Positions 11,112-20,598 of a DNA stretch of 64,000 bases are shown in pieces (the first letter of the stretch is position 1; the number at the start of each line of letters is the position of its first letter). The stretch is taken from positions 992,001-1,056,000 of the forward strand of contig NZ_CP009438.1 of assembly GCF_000761215.1 (NCBI RefSeq), given 5' to 3'. The DNA is from Streptomyces glaucescens. Its GTDB lineage: Bacteria; Actinomycetota; Actinomycetes; Streptomycetales; Streptomycetaceae. Under the pieces are notes generated by a model, which worked only from the letters and a program-made list of their open reading frames with translations, searched no databases and was not told where the DNA came from. The translations under genes were made by a program, and so were the position numbers.

Positions 11112-11711
11112 ATGGAACGGGCACGACCGCTCCCCACCCGGCGGCGGCTGCTGCGAGGCGCCGCCCTCGCCGCCGCCCCCTACGCGCTGCTGCCCGGGAC
11201 CCGGGCCGGCGCGCGGACCCGGGCCCCCGACCACCCGCTCGCCGTGTGGCATCCGGCGCACGCTGCCAACTACACGCCGGCGAACCGTCCGGCGAGCCAC
11301 CCGGTGGACTTCGTGGTCATCCACGTCACCCAGGCGTCCTACGCGACCACCCTGGGCGTCTTCCAGAACCGCAGGAAGCAGGTCTCCGCGCATTACCTGG
11401 TGCGCTCCGCGGACGGCGGTCTCGCGCAGTGCGTCCGCGAGTCCGACATCGCCTGGCACGCGGGGAACTGGGACTACAACATCCGCAGCATCGGCATCGA
11501 GCACGAGGGCTGGGTGGACCGGCCCGGCTGCTTCACCGACGTCCTCTACGAGCGATCGGCCCGGCTCACCGCGTCGGTCTGCGACAAGTACGGCATACCC
11601 AAGGACCGCGCGCACATCATCGCGCACTACGAGGTGCCGGGCTCCGACCACACCGACCCCGGGCCGCACTGGGACTGGAGGCGGTACCTGAGGCTGGTCG
11701 ACCGCGCCTGA
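11112..11711 (+). CDS. Tat-exported N-acetylmuramoyl-L-alanine amidase (amidase_2)
   Basis: The 199-aa protein begins with a twin-arginine type signal (TRRRLLRGAALAAAPYALL), so it is exported folded. The amidase_2/PGRP-like catalytic domain follows. Zinc-ligand histidines are seen in VVIHVTQAS and in the terminal GSDHTDPGPHWDW, with the conserved HYLVRSADGGLAQ-like strand and the IGIEHEGW motif. It should cleave the amide between muramic acid and the stem peptide. The ATG at 11112 is preferred over upstream in-frame starts because the signal peptide begins there. Confidence 0.88.
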   Translation: MERARPLPTRRRLLRGAALAAAPYALLPGTRAGARTRAPDHPLAVWHPAHAANYTPANRPASHPVDFVVIHVTQASYATTLGVFQNRRKQVSAHYLVRSADGGLAQCVRESDIAWHAGNWDYNIRSIGIEHEGWVDRPGCFTDVLYERSARLTASVCDKYGIPKDRAHIIAHYEVPGSDHTDPGPHWDWRRYLRLVDRA

Positions 11712-11731
11712 CCGGCGCCCGGCACCGGTGG

Positions 11732-11758
11732 CCGTCCGGGTGACCATGGTCCGGACGG
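11732..11758 (+). terminator. hairpin after amidase gene
   Basis: CCGTCCGG pairs perfectly with CCGGACGG across an 11-nt loop. It begins 20 nt past the amidase stop. Confidence 0.55.
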
Positions 11759-11862
11759 TTGTCGGCCCGCACGAGCCGGGGTGACGATGTTCCGGGCCGC
11801 GCCGCCCCGGTGGCACGACCGGGCCGCACACCGCCGGCCGCATCGCCTTCCGGGAGGCCGAG

Positions 11863-13227
11863 GTGACCGATCCCTGGGTGGCTCTGGAGCCGGGAGCCGA
11901 CCCCGCCGAGCGCGCACGGATCCTGCGCCGGGCACACGAGACGTTCACCGTGGCGGGCACCGTGCCGCGGCCCGTGCGGGCGGTCGTCGCCGACTCGTGG
12001 CGGAGGTCGGTGCGGGCCGGCGTCGGACCGGACGGCGGCGCGGACGTGGAGCTGGCCGACGGCGACCTGGGAGCCTACCGGGCCGAGCATCCGCTGGCCC
12101 GTGTGATGCCGCTGTGCCGCGAACTGATGGGCTCGTTCGCCCTCGACGGGGAACACCTCCTCGCGGTGTGCGACGCGCACGGCCGGCTCCTGTGGGTCGA
12201 GGGGCATCCGGAGTCCCGGCGCCGGGCGGGGCGGATGAACTTCGTGCCCGGTGCCCGGTGGGCCGAGAGCGCGATGGGGACCAACGCCCCGGGCACGGCG
12301 GTCGCCCTGGACCGGCCGGTGCAGGTCTTCGCGGCGGAGCACTTCGTCCGCCGGGTCCAGTCCTGGACGTGCGCAGCGGCACCGGTGCACGACCCGCGCA
12401 CCGGGCGGGTGCTCGGCGCCGTCGACATCACCGGCGGTGACGGACTCGCGCATCCGCACAGCCTGGCGTTCGTGCAGGCGGTCGCGCGGGCCGCCGAGTC
12501 CCAGCTGGCGTTGCTCGATCCGGGCGAACCGGCCGACGGCGCTCTCGAGTTGACGGCGCTGGGACGGGACGAGGCGATCCTGCTGGCCCGGGGCCGCCGG
12601 GTCCGGCTGAGCCGCCGGCACAGCGAGATCCTGGTGCTGCTCGCCCGCCACCCGGAGGGGCTCACCGGTGACGAGCTGCTGTGCGCGCTGTACGACGACG
12701 AGTCGGTGACACCGGTGACGCTGCGCGCCGAACTGGTCCGGCTGCGCCGGGTGCTGGGCCCCGGGCTGCTGGCCTCGCGGCCCTACCGGCTCACGGTCCC
12801 GGTCACCTCGGACGTCACCGTTCTGGAGCGGCGTCTGGGCGCGGGGGCCGTCACGGCCGCCGCGTCGGTGTACGCCGGTCCGCTGCTGCCCGCCTCCCTG
12901 GCTCCGGCCGTGGTCCGGCTCAGGCGCCGGCTCGCGGACGGACTGCGCTCGGCACTGCTCGCCCGCCGTGACCCGGACCTGCTCTCCGACTGGGCGCACA
13001 GGCCGTGGGGCGAGGACGACCTCGACGTGTGGCGCGCCCTGGCAACGGTCCGGCCGACGGCCACGGTGCGGGCCCGGCTGGCCGCGCTGGAGGCGGAACT
13101 GACGGCACCCTCGTCCGGCGGACAGCTGCCCTCGGCACCGCCAGGGCGCCGGGGAGGAGCACCGGGCAGGACCGCACGACCGGCCCCCGGGCCGGGACAA
13201 CGGTCCGGCAGTCGGCCGGGCAGGTAG
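11863..13227 (+). CDS. GAF-domain transcriptional regulator
   Basis: The 454-aa protein resembles the acetoin/aldehyde-type activators that sit beside aldehyde dehydrogenase genes in actinomycetes. The N-terminal half holds a GAF-like sensor with the segments [23 protein letters not shown] and [21 protein letters not shown]. From ~230 to 330 there is a winged-helix-like region ([26 protein letters not shown] ... [13 protein letters not shown]). The NtrC-type AAA domain is absent. GTG at 11863 follows GGGAGG. It probably controls the downstream aldehyde dehydrogenase. Its last ~35 codons lie inside the left copy of a 144-bp duplication, so the C-terminus may have been altered recently. Confidence 0.8.
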   Translation: MTDPWVALEPGADPAERARILRRAHETFTVAGTVPRPVRAVVADSWRRSVRAGVGPDGGADVELADGDLGAYRAEHPLARVMPLCRELMGSFALDGEHLLAVCDAHGRLLWVEGHPESRRRAGRMNFVPGARWAESAMGTNAPGTAVALDRPVQVFAAEHFVRRVQSWTCAAAPVHDPRTGRVLGAVDITGGDGLAHPHSLAFVQAVARAAESQLALLDPGEPADGALELTALGRDEAILLARGRRVRLSRRHSEILVLLARHPEGLTGDELLCALYDDESVTPVTLRAELVRLRRVLGPGLLASRPYRLTVPVTSDVTVLERRLGAGAVTAAASVYAGPLLPASLAPAVVRLRRRLADGLRSALLARRDPDLLSDWAHRPWGEDDLDVWRALATVRPTATVRARLAALEAELTAPSSGGQLPSAPPGRRGGAPGRTARPAPGPGQRSGSRPGR

Positions 13228-13407
13228 GACCACGGACCGGCCCCAGCAGCGTGCAACGCCGGCCGGCAGCAGCCGCCGGTACCGCCGAGGCACCGGGGAG
13301 AAGCGCCAGGTGGAACCACACGCGGGCACCCGGGCAGAGACAACGGTCCGGGAACCAGACCGAGCACGTACACCTACGGACCGGCCCCAGCAGCGTGCAA
13401 CGCGACG
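13120..13407. repeat. imperfect 144-bp tandem duplication
   Basis: The marker CGGACCGGCCCCAGCAGCG starts at 13233 and recurs at 13377. GACAACGGTCCGG recurs at 13196/13339, and GGCACCG/GGTACCG-led blocks recur at 13134/13278. The offset is 143-144 bp throughout. The left copy covers the last codons of the GAF regulator, and the right copy is entirely in the leader of the aldehyde dehydrogenase gene. The exact ends are approximate. Confidence 0.75.
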
Positions 13408-13510
13408 CCGGCTGCCGCAACGTCGCTGCAACGTCCCCCTCCCTACGCTCCCCACCGAGAGCCGTCCGACGGCGGGCGGCGCAGCAGCAGCAGCAGGAGG
13501 CTGGAGCAGC

Positions 13511-15034
13511 ATGACCCGTTACGCGGCACCCGGCACGCCGGGCGCGATCGTCTCCTACCAGTCACGCTACGACCACTTCATCGGCGGGGAGTACGTGCCG
13601 CCGGCCCGCGGCCGGTACTTCGAGAACCCGAGTCCGGTCAACGGTCAGCCGTTCACGGAGGTGGCGCGGGGCACCGCGGAGGACGTGGAGCGGGCGCTGG
13701 ACGCGGCGCACGCGGCGGCGCCGGCGTGGGGGCGCCGTTCGGCGACCGAGCGCTCGGACGTCCTGCTGAAGACAGCCGACCGGATGGAGGCGCACCTGGA
13801 GCAGCTCGCCGTCGCCGAGACCTGGGAGAACGGCAAGCCGGTCCGCGAGACGCTGGCCGCGGACATCCCGCTGGCCATCGACCACTTCCGCTACTTCGCG
13901 GGCGCGATCCGCGCGCAGGAGGGCTCGCTCGCCGAGGTCGACGACGACACGGTGGCGTACCACTTCCACGAGCCGCTGGGCGTGGTGGCGCAGATCATCC
14001 CGTGGAACTTCCCGATCCTGATGGCGGCCTGGAAGCTGGCCCCGGCCCTCGCGGCGGGCAACGCGGTCGTCCTCAAGCCCGCCGAGCAGACCCCGGTCTC
14101 CGTCCACTACTGGCTGAGCCTGGTCTCCGATCTGCTGCCGCCCGGCGTGCTGAACATCGTCAACGGCTTCGGGGAGGAGGCGGGCAAGCCACTGGCGTCC
14201 AGCCCGCGGGTGGCGAAGGTCGCCTTCACCGGCGAGACGGCGACGGGGCGGCTGATCATGCAGTACGCCGCCGAGCACCTGAAGCCGGTGACGCTGGAGC
14301 TGGGCGGCAAGTCGCCCAACATCTTCTTCGACGACGTCTGGGAGAAGGACGACGATCTGCGCGACAAGGCACTGGAAGGTTTCACCATGTTCGCGCTGAA
14401 CCAGGGTGAGGTGTGCACCTGCCCGTCCCGGGGGCTGGTGCAGCGCGGCAACTACCCGGACTTCCTTGCGGCGGCGGTGGCCCGCACGGAGCGGATCAGG
14501 GCCGGTCATCCGCTGGACACGGAGACGATGATCGGCGCCCAGGCGTCCGGCGACCAGCTCGCGAAGATCCTCTCCTACCTGGACATCGGGCGGGAGGAGG
14601 GTGCCAAGGTCCTGACCGGCGGGGAACGCGTCGAGTTCGACGGTGAGTTGAAGGGCGGCTACTACGTCCAGCCCACGATCTTCGAGGGGAACAACCGGAT
14701 GCGGATCTTCCAGGAGGAGATCTTCGGTCCGGTGGTGTCGGTGACCTCCTTCGACGGCTTCGACGACGCCATGGCGATCGCCAACGACACGCTGTACGGC
14801 CTCGGGGCGGGGGTGTGGACCCGGGACATCAACACCGCGTACCGGGCGGGCCGTGCCATCCAGGCGGGCCGCGTCTGGACCAACTGCTACCACGCGTATC
14901 CCGCGCACGCGGCGTTCGGCGGTTACAAGCAGTCGGGCATCGGCCGTGAGACCCACAAGATGATGCTGGAGCACTACCAGCAGACCAAGAACATCCTCTG
15001 TTCCTACACTCCGAAGAAGCTCGGGTTCTTCTAG
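13511..15034 (+). CDS. NAD-dependent aldehyde dehydrogenase
   Basis: This 507-aa ALDH superfamily enzyme oxidises aliphatic aldehydes to acids. It has the NAD-binding [22 protein letters not shown] region, the general-base motif [14 protein letters not shown], and the catalytic cysteine in [11 protein letters not shown] (about residue 303). A conserved C-terminal segment ([18 protein letters not shown]) is also present. ATG at 13511 follows an AGGAGG site. The protein resembles the acetaldehyde/chloroacetaldehyde dehydrogenases of actinomycetes, and the adjacent GAF regulator fits that group. Confidence 0.95.
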   Translation: MTRYAAPGTPGAIVSYQSRYDHFIGGEYVPPARGRYFENPSPVNGQPFTEVARGTAEDVERALDAAHAAAPAWGRRSATERSDVLLKTADRMEAHLEQLAVAETWENGKPVRETLAADIPLAIDHFRYFAGAIRAQEGSLAEVDDDTVAYHFHEPLGVVAQIIPWNFPILMAAWKLAPALAAGNAVVLKPAEQTPVSVHYWLSLVSDLLPPGVLNIVNGFGEEAGKPLASSPRVAKVAFTGETATGRLIMQYAAEHLKPVTLELGGKSPNIFFDDVWEKDDDLRDKALEGFTMFALNQGEVCTCPSRGLVQRGNYPDFLAAAVARTERIRAGHPLDTETMIGAQASGDQLAKILSYLDIGREEGAKVLTGGERVEFDGELKGGYYVQPTIFEGNNRMRIFQEEIFGPVVSVTSFDGFDDAMAIANDTLYGLGAGVWTRDINTAYRAGRAIQAGRVWTNCYHAYPAHAAFGGYKQSGIGRETHKMMLEHYQQTKNILCSYTPKKLGFF

Positions 15035-15076
15035 GAGCCGCGGCCGGTCGCCCGGAGCCGGGCAGCCGCGCGAGGG

Positions 15077-16108
15077 TCAGTCGTCGGGTGCGGTGTGCTC
15101 GCCCGGCAGGAACCTCTGGCGGGCCCAGAGACTCAGCAGTGCCGTACCGCCGACCAGCAGCGGTACGGGGTCCCGGGCGAGCGGGGCCAGTACGTATCCC
15201 AGCGCTGTGACCGTGCAGACGGTCAGGGGGATGAACGCCGCCGTGCCCTCCATCCCCCGTCGCAGCGCGGGCCGAGCGGTGTCCAGGGTGCTCGCCCCGC
15301 CGGGCACCCAGGGCCCGACCGCCACCACCAGCAGTCCCGCGGTGGCGCAGGCGTCCGCCGGCTGACAGCACATCGGCTCCAGGCCGTGCGGGCCGGCCGT
15401 CCACAGCCGAAGGGTGTCGCCGACCAGCATGAGGGACAGCCCGGCGATCCCGGCCGACAAGGTGGCCCGCTGGTCGCTGCGCACGAGACGGCGCAGGGCG
15501 AGCAGGAAGCTGAGGAACACGACTTCCGCGACCCACAGGACGCCGACCATCCCGGTCTCCAGCCACCAGCCGTCACCGATCCCCCGCAGCAGCACCCATC
15601 CCGTCATGAACACGGCCCCCGCGGTGACGAGCCCGTCGAGCACGCGCCGCAGCAGCACGTGCCGTCCCGTTCCGGCGTCGGCCGCGACCACGAGACCGGC
15701 CATCCCCAGGCCGACCGTCAGCGTCACGCCGATGATCACCGTCGAGCCCAGCCACGACCGCGCGTCCCATCCCGATGCCGGAGGCCGGGCCGACAGCGCG
15801 GTGACCGCTCCCCGGTACGCACCCGCGGCGGCGGCGGAACCCCCCAACAGCAGCAGACGCGCCCGCACCCGTCCGCCCGTGCCCCTCGCGCGAAGCACCA
15901 GGGAGGCCGCCAGCCCGAAGCAGCCGGCGGGCGGCCCGAGAGCCACCATCCGCGCCGCCCCGTCACCGGCGGCCCAGGACCCGCCGGCCGCCAGCGCCGT
16001 GCCCACGAGACATGCCACGCCGACCGCGCCCCAGCTCCGGCGCCGGCCCCTCCGGGGCCTCGGCGTGTCCGGCGTCTTCCCCGGCTCCCGCAGCAGGCGC
16101 CTTCCCAC
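15077..16108 (-). CDS. multi-pass membrane protein, unknown function
   Basis: The 343-aa protein has a basic N-terminus (MGRRLLREPGKTP...RRGRRR) followed by about nine hydrophobic segments spread to the C-terminus, with short loops. I recognise no catalytic motif. It resembles membrane-sensor halves seen in Streptomyces but lacks any attached signalling domain. The GTG at 16108 is chosen because GGAGG lies 10 nt upstream; the frame remains open to 16210. It lies downstream of the SARP gene on the same strand and converges with the aldehyde dehydrogenase. It may mark the left edge of the biosynthetic cluster. Confidence 0.6.
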   Translation of the reverse strand: MGRRLLREPGKTPDTPRPRRGRRRSWGAVGVACLVGTALAAGGSWAAGDGAARMVALGPPAGCFGLAASLVLRARGTGGRVRARLLLLGGSAAAAGAYRGAVTALSARPPASGWDARSWLGSTVIIGVTLTVGLGMAGLVVAADAGTGRHVLLRRVLDGLVTAGAVFMTGWVLLRGIGDGWWLETGMVGVLWVAEVVFLSFLLALRRLVRSDQRATLSAGIAGLSLMLVGDTLRLWTAGPHGLEPMCCQPADACATAGLLVVAVGPWVPGGASTLDTARPALRRGMEGTAAFIPLTVCTVTALGYVLAPLARDPVPLLVGGTALLSLWARQRFLPGEHTAPDD

Positions 16109-16253
16109 CGGTCTCCCACCTCCGGAGCCTCCGCCGTAACCCCAGGTCCCCCGGCAAGCAACGGTAGAGACCCAGGCACCGGCTCCGAACGGAACCATCG
16201 GTTCATTCACCCGTACTGCGTAAGCCGGTGCCGGGCGTCACAGGGAGACGGTG

Positions 16254-18230
16254 TCACAGGGAGACGGTGCGGACGTCCGGCCGGCCGGCGCCCCCGTTCA
16301 GGCACCGCGCCCGGGGTGCGGCCGGTCCCCGTTCGAGCACCCGGGTGAGCGCCGCCTGGCGCAGCGCCGGAGACTCCCGTTCCGCGCACTCGGCGGCGTA
16401 GAGGCCGATGAGGCCGTGGAAGCGGTACCGGTGGCCCGGTTCCTCCTCCAGCAGGTGATGCGCGGCCAGCAGCGAGAGCAGCCTGCGGGTGGTGTCCCGG
16501 TCCGTCTCCGCGAGCGTCGCCGCGATCTCGACGGTGAACGGGCCGCCGTGCAGCCCCAGATAGCGGAACATGCGGGCCGCGTCGGCCGGAAGCGCGCGGT
16601 ACGACGCCGCGAAGGCGCAGCGCATGCTGGCGTTCGCGTCGCCCTCCACCGTGAGCCGGTCGAGCCGGCTGTGCTCGGCGGCGTACTGCTCGACCAGCGT
16701 GCTCAGCGGCACCCCGGGGCTGGCCGCCAGCCCGTGGGCGACGATGCGCAGGGCGAGGGGCAGTCCCCCGCAGACCGCCACCAGCCGCCGTACGGCCGCT
16801 TCCTGACCGACGAGCCGGCTGCCGCTCAGCCCGGTGAGCAGGCGTGCCGACGTGCTGTCGTCCAGCGGCCCGACGGTGAGCAGGTGCGCGCCGTCCCGTG
16901 CCGCGAGCCCGGCGAGGCGCTGCCTGCTGGTCGCGAGGACGCAGCAGGAACCGCCCGGTATCAGCGGGCGCAGCTGATCGGCGCTGAGGGCGTCGTCGAG
17001 CACCACCAGCATCCTGCGGCCGTGCAGCAGACTGCGGTAGAGGGAGGCGCGGGCGGCGAGGCCGGCGGGCATCCTCGTGGCGTCGACGCCGAGGCCGTCC
17101 AGGAGCTGGGCCAGGGCCTCCTGCGCGGTCAGGGGCTTGCCGCGCACCGCGGTGCCGCACAGGTCCACGTACAGCTGGCCGTCGGGAAACCGGTCGAGGA
17201 GCCGGTGCGCCAGGCGCAGGACGAACGCCGACTTGCCGGCCCCCGCCGGGCCGTCGACCACGGCCACCGGTGTCGTGGCGTCCGACCGCGTCAGCTCGTC
17301 CTCCAGCACGTCCGCCAGCCGTGCCAGTTCGACGGCGCGGCCCACGAACCCGCGTACGGAGGGCGGCAGTTGCCGCGGGCTGGGGGCCTGGGACAGCAGG
17401 ATCTCGCGGGGCGCTTCGGGCAGCGCGGCGGTGGTGTCCCCGCCGTGCGTGCGCAGCCCCGGGTGACCGCACAGGATCTGCTGGTAGAGGTCGCGCAGTT
17501 CGGCGCCGGGCTCGATGCCCAGTTCACTGCTCAGCAGGCGCCGGATCTCGTCGTAGACCCGCAGCGCGTGGGCCTGCCGGCCGTTGCGGTACAGGGTCAG
17601 CATCAGCAGCCAGCGCAGTTTCTCCCGCAGCGGCTCCTCGGACACGGCGCGGATCAGTTCGGCGGCGGTCTCGCCGTGCCGGCCCGCCGCCAGCATGTCG
17701 GCGGCCCATTCCTCGACGGCGGTGAGCCTGAGGTCCCGCAGCCGGGTGCGTTCCATGGAGGCGAACGGGCCGGGGATCGCGGCGTACGCCTCGCCGCGCC
17801 ACAGCGACAGAGCCTCCTCGTACAGCCGCAGGGAGGTGTCGGTGTCCCCCTGGGCCCATGATCTGCGGGCCTCGGTGTGGCGCCGGACGAAGAGGGCGGC
17901 GTCCACCTGGTCCGGTTCGGTCCGCAGGCAGTACCCGCCGGACGCGGAGACGAGGACCGCGCTGGCTCCTCTCCTGCTGCGCCCGGGCTCCAGCTCCCGG
18001 CGCAGTCCGGCCACATAGGTGTGCACGCTGTTGGCTGCCGAGTGCGGTACGTCGCCGTCCCACAGGGCGTCCACGATGGTGTCGACGCCCACGACGTCGT
18101 TGGCGCGGCTGGCGAGGAGGCTGAGCACGGCACGCTGCTTGGGCGGGCCCAGCGGCACCTCCGTCCCGTCCCGCCAGGCCCGCACCGGGCCGAGGAGCTG
18201 TATGCGCAGAGGTGTCCCCGTGATGGCCAT
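16254..18230 (-). CDS. SARP-family activator with NTPase domain (AfsR-like)
   Basis: The 658-aa protein has an OmpR-type winged helix (residues ~8-103, PLGPPKQRAVLSLLASRAN ... GYCL) and a bacterial transcriptional activation domain (~110-255, ending IEPGAELRDLYQQIL). An NB-ARC-like ATPase with P-loop GPAGAGKSAF (~327-336) and VVLDDA Walker B follows, then a helical arm. The TPR domain of AfsR itself is missing. GGAGG stands upstream of ATG 18230. SARP proteins bind direct heptamer repeats and activate secondary-metabolite operons. Lying 57 bp after the salicylate synthase gene, it is the best candidate for cluster-situated activator. Confidence 0.92.
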   Translation of the reverse strand: MAITGTPLRIQLLGPVRAWRDGTEVPLGPPKQRAVLSLLASRANDVVGVDTIVDALWDGDVPHSAANSVHTYVAGLRRELEPGRSRRGASAVLVSASGGYCLRTEPDQVDAALFVRRHTEARRSWAQGDTDTSLRLYEEALSLWRGEAYAAIPGPFASMERTRLRDLRLTAVEEWAADMLAAGRHGETAAELIRAVSEEPLREKLRWLLMLTLYRNGRQAHALRVYDEIRRLLSSELGIEPGAELRDLYQQILCGHPGLRTHGGDTTAALPEAPREILLSQAPSPRQLPPSVRGFVGRAVELARLADVLEDELTRSDATTPVAVVDGPAGAGKSAFVLRLAHRLLDRFPDGQLYVDLCGTAVRGKPLTAQEALAQLLDGLGVDATRMPAGLAARASLYRSLLHGRRMLVVLDDALSADQLRPLIPGGSCCVLATSRQRLAGLAARDGAHLLTVGPLDDSTSARLLTGLSGSRLVGQEAAVRRLVAVCGGLPLALRIVAHGLAASPGVPLSTLVEQYAAEHSRLDRLTVEGDANASMRCAFAASYRALPADAARMFRYLGLHGGPFTVEIAATLAETDRDTTRRLLSLLAAHHLLEEEPGHRYRFHGLIGLYAAECAERESPALRQAALTRVLERGPAAPRARCLNGGAGRPDVRTVSL

Positions 18231-18287
18231 CGGCCAGTCCCCTCCTGAAGTGGTGTTCCGTCCGGTCGTGCGTCGGCGCCCCGCGCA

Positions 18288-19703
18288 TCAGCGCGGCGGA
18301 CGCGGCCGGCTCTCCGCCGCGCCGGTGTCGTCCGCGCCGGTTTCGTCCGCGCCGGTGTCCTCGGCCGGTTCCGCCGGACGGTCGGTACGGGCCACCAGCG
18401 ACCGGGAGACGGACATCAGCTTCTCCCGGGTCTCCTCCAGCTCCCGCTCGGCGCGGGACTGCTCCACCACGCCGGCTCCGGCCCGCAGCCAGGTCCTGCC
18501 GTCGCGCGCGTAGGCGCTGCGCAGTACCAGGGCGGCATCCATCGCCCCGTCCTGCGTGACCTTCATGACGGCGCCCGCGTACGGGCCCCGGGCCTGGCTC
18601 TCGTAGCGCGAGATCGCCTCGTACGCGGCGGGTTTGGGCACCCCGGAGGCCGTGACGGCGGGGAACACCGCGGCGAACGCCTGCCAGGGGTCCGCTCCCT
18701 CCGGCAGCCGGCCCACGACCTTCGACGCCAGGTGCTGCACGGTGCCGCGTTCCTTGACGGTCATGAACTCCGTCACGGCCACCGTCTCCGCTTCGCAGGA
18801 ACCGGCGAGTTCGTCGACGGCGACCTTCACCGAGATGGCGTGCTCGTGGAGTTCCTTGGGGTCGGCGAGGAGGTCCTCGCGTAGCTTGCGGTCCAGTTCG
18901 GGGTCGCCGGTCAGCGCACGGGTGCCGGCGAGGGGCTGACTGGCGACGCGGCGCTCGACGTCCACCTCCACCACGGTCTCCGGGCTGAAGCCGAAGGCGC
19001 GCAGTCCGCCCATGCTCAGCAGGAAGGAACGGGTGGGCGAGTTGGCCCGGCGTCCGGCGGCGAAGCTGGCGGGGAAGTCGATCTCCTCGGGTACGGGCAC
19101 CACCCGGGAGATGACGGCCTTCTGCAGCAGTCCGGCTCGGATGTCCCGGACCAGGGAGGTCACGTGACGCAGGTAGTCGGCGGCGCCGGCTTCGAGGTCG
19201 ACGCGGACCGGCCGCCGGGTACCGGCGGTGGGTGCGGCGGCGTCGGTGACGGCGTCCTCCACGGTCGCGAGGGCCGCGCCGTACAGACTGCGGACGACGG
19301 CCCGGCCGCCGCTCAGCCGCACCTCCGTCTCGGGGACGACCAGGTGCGCGAGGACATCGTCCCGTTCGGCCGCGGCCGCGGTCCCCGCGAGGAGCGGGGC
19401 CAGCTCGAACGCGCACCAGCCGTAGGCGGTCCAGTCCGCCATCGGCAGGTCCGCCAGGAATTCCCGGATCCGGTGGAGCGGATTCCCGTTCCAGCGCTCC
19501 TCGGTCACCACACCGTCTCGTGTGGTGCGAATACATCGCGGCGTCAGCAGGACTTCGGCCGCTGTTCCCCCGGCCACGGACCAGCCCTCGGGGTCCTCGT
19601 ACACCACGAAGGTGTCCCAGATTCCGGAGGAGGCGAGTCCGGTCACGATATCGAGCGGCTCACGCCTTGTTTCCATGGTGGCTGTGCGGTAATGGACCTT
19701 CAC
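18288..19703 (-). CDS. salicylate synthase (chorismate-utilising, MbtI/Irp9 type)
   Basis: The enzyme converts chorismate via isochorismate to salicylate and pyruvate in one protein. The 471-aa product carries chorismate-binding signatures FGFSPETVVEVD and SQPLAGTRAL. The catalytic C-terminal block KVTQDGAMDAALVLRSAYA ... RAGAGVVEQS and the late ELEETREKLM helix are also present. GTG at 19703, behind CAGGGGATAG, is preferred; the frame stays open to 19796, and an ATG lies 9 codons further in. The C-terminal ~25 residues are an acidic repeat-like tail (DTGADETGADDTGA). It provides the salicylate starter for the ligase at 54.8 kb and the ArCP. The SARP gene follows 57 bp downstream. Confidence 0.93.
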   Translation of the reverse strand: MKVHYRTATMETRREPLDIVTGLASSGIWDTFVVYEDPEGWSVAGGTAAEVLLTPRCIRTTRDGVVTEERWNGNPLHRIREFLADLPMADWTAYGWCAFELAPLLAGTAAAAERDDVLAHLVVPETEVRLSGGRAVVRSLYGAALATVEDAVTDAAAPTAGTRRPVRVDLEAGAADYLRHVTSLVRDIRAGLLQKAVISRVVPVPEEIDFPASFAAGRRANSPTRSFLLSMGGLRAFGFSPETVVEVDVERRVASQPLAGTRALTGDPELDRKLREDLLADPKELHEHAISVKVAVDELAGSCEAETVAVTEFMTVKERGTVQHLASKVVGRLPEGADPWQAFAAVFPAVTASGVPKPAAYEAISRYESQARGPYAGAVMKVTQDGAMDAALVLRSAYARDGRTWLRAGAGVVEQSRAERELEETREKLMSVSRSLVARTDRPAEPAEDTGADETGADDTGAAESRPRPPR

Positions 19704-20540
19704 ACCTATCCCCTGAGTAGGCAGGGCGAAGACAGGCGGGATTGCCGGCACATGCCCCCGCCGGCGCTTCCCCCGAATCGACAGCGCAGCGCTCATTTCC
19801 AGCTATGGAGAATGTTGGGCAGCCGTGGCGGAGCCCGGCCGGGCAGGCGGCATCAGGAAAGCGAGCGACCGGTGGGAAATCCCGGCCGCCCACCGTGAGA
19901 GCCGCTCAGTCCGAGCGCCACGGAGCGTCGGAGCGGGGCGCCGCCGCATCGACCCGCAGGCCGGCGACGGTGCACCGGGCTCCGGAGAGGTGTCCGGCGG
20001 CACACCCACCGCACGGAAGAAGGCGCGCCTCGCACCGAGGATGCCGACTCCGCGTCAAGGCCGAAACCGGCCACTGTGATGTGGCACATCACCTTCCGGA
20101 TGTGCCCTGCCTCAAGGTTCGCGCACCTGCTGGGTCACGACCTGAAAAGGCTTTCCCCGTACGGTCTCAGAAAATGCCGCGCCCGTCGCCAAACCACCGA
20201 TGGGATTCGCCCCCCGACCGATCTCCCCGTCGGACGTCAATCCGCCTGACATCGGCGGACCGGTCCCCGGTGAACCCCCTCAACAAACCTCCCGACAAGG
20301 TTTGGCCGAGCATCTGCCCTCCAGCTTTTTATACTCGTAAGCTGTGCGCGCAAGGTCACAGTAGCTGTTGAGTGACCGATTGTCACCCCCCGGACTGACA
20401 GGCAGAGAGGGCGTCCCGGGAACAGAAATGAAGGCACGCGTATTCCCCGCCCCGCCGACGAGGGGAACCCGAGTCTCCTTGACCGTTGAACGAAAGGCAG
20501 GCATTCCCCGCCGGACGAGGACCGGCCGCGGAACGCCGAA
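19704..20540. other. long intergenic region upstream of salicylate synthase
   Basis: About 840 bp separate the AsnB-side terminator from the salicylate synthase start. No open frame here has coding character. It contains a perfect 17-bp palindrome (20076-20092) and an A/T-rich patch with a minus-strand TATAAA (20328-20333) that could be a -10 box. If so, the salicylate synthase mRNA would have a leader of about 600 nt. By eye I saw no convincing iron-box or Zur-box sequence. Confidence 0.5.
20076..20092. promoter_or_regulatory. perfect 17-bp palindrome, candidate operator
   Basis: GTGATGTG and CACATCAC flank a central G with no mismatch. A further half-like element (GGATGTGCC) follows about 6 nt later. 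It lies ~370 bp upstream of the salicylate synthase start. A symmetric 8-1-8 dyad suits a dimeric repressor; which protein binds is unknown. Confidence 0.5.
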
Positions 20541-20574
20541 GGGGCGGAAACCGTCCGGTCGACGGCTCCGCCCC
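20541..20574 (-). terminator. strong hairpin after the asparagine synthase gene
   Basis: GGGGCGGA pairs perfectly with TCCGCCCC, and inside it CCGTC pairs with GACGG around the loop CGGTC. It begins 25 nt beyond the asparagine synthase stop, in the direction of transcription. It ends the NRPS-asnB transcript. Confidence 0.8.
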
Positions 20575-20598
20575 TGTCACGCCGCGCGCCGGCGGTGA

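Noticed and set aside
20167..20313. 48-aa minus-strand ORF (MLGQTLSGGLL...) with a purine-rich site and upstream TATAAA, considered as a leader peptide or small gene
   Set aside because: Third-position GC is low compared with neighbours and the peptide has no recognisable feature. It is kept only as a note in the intergenic entry.
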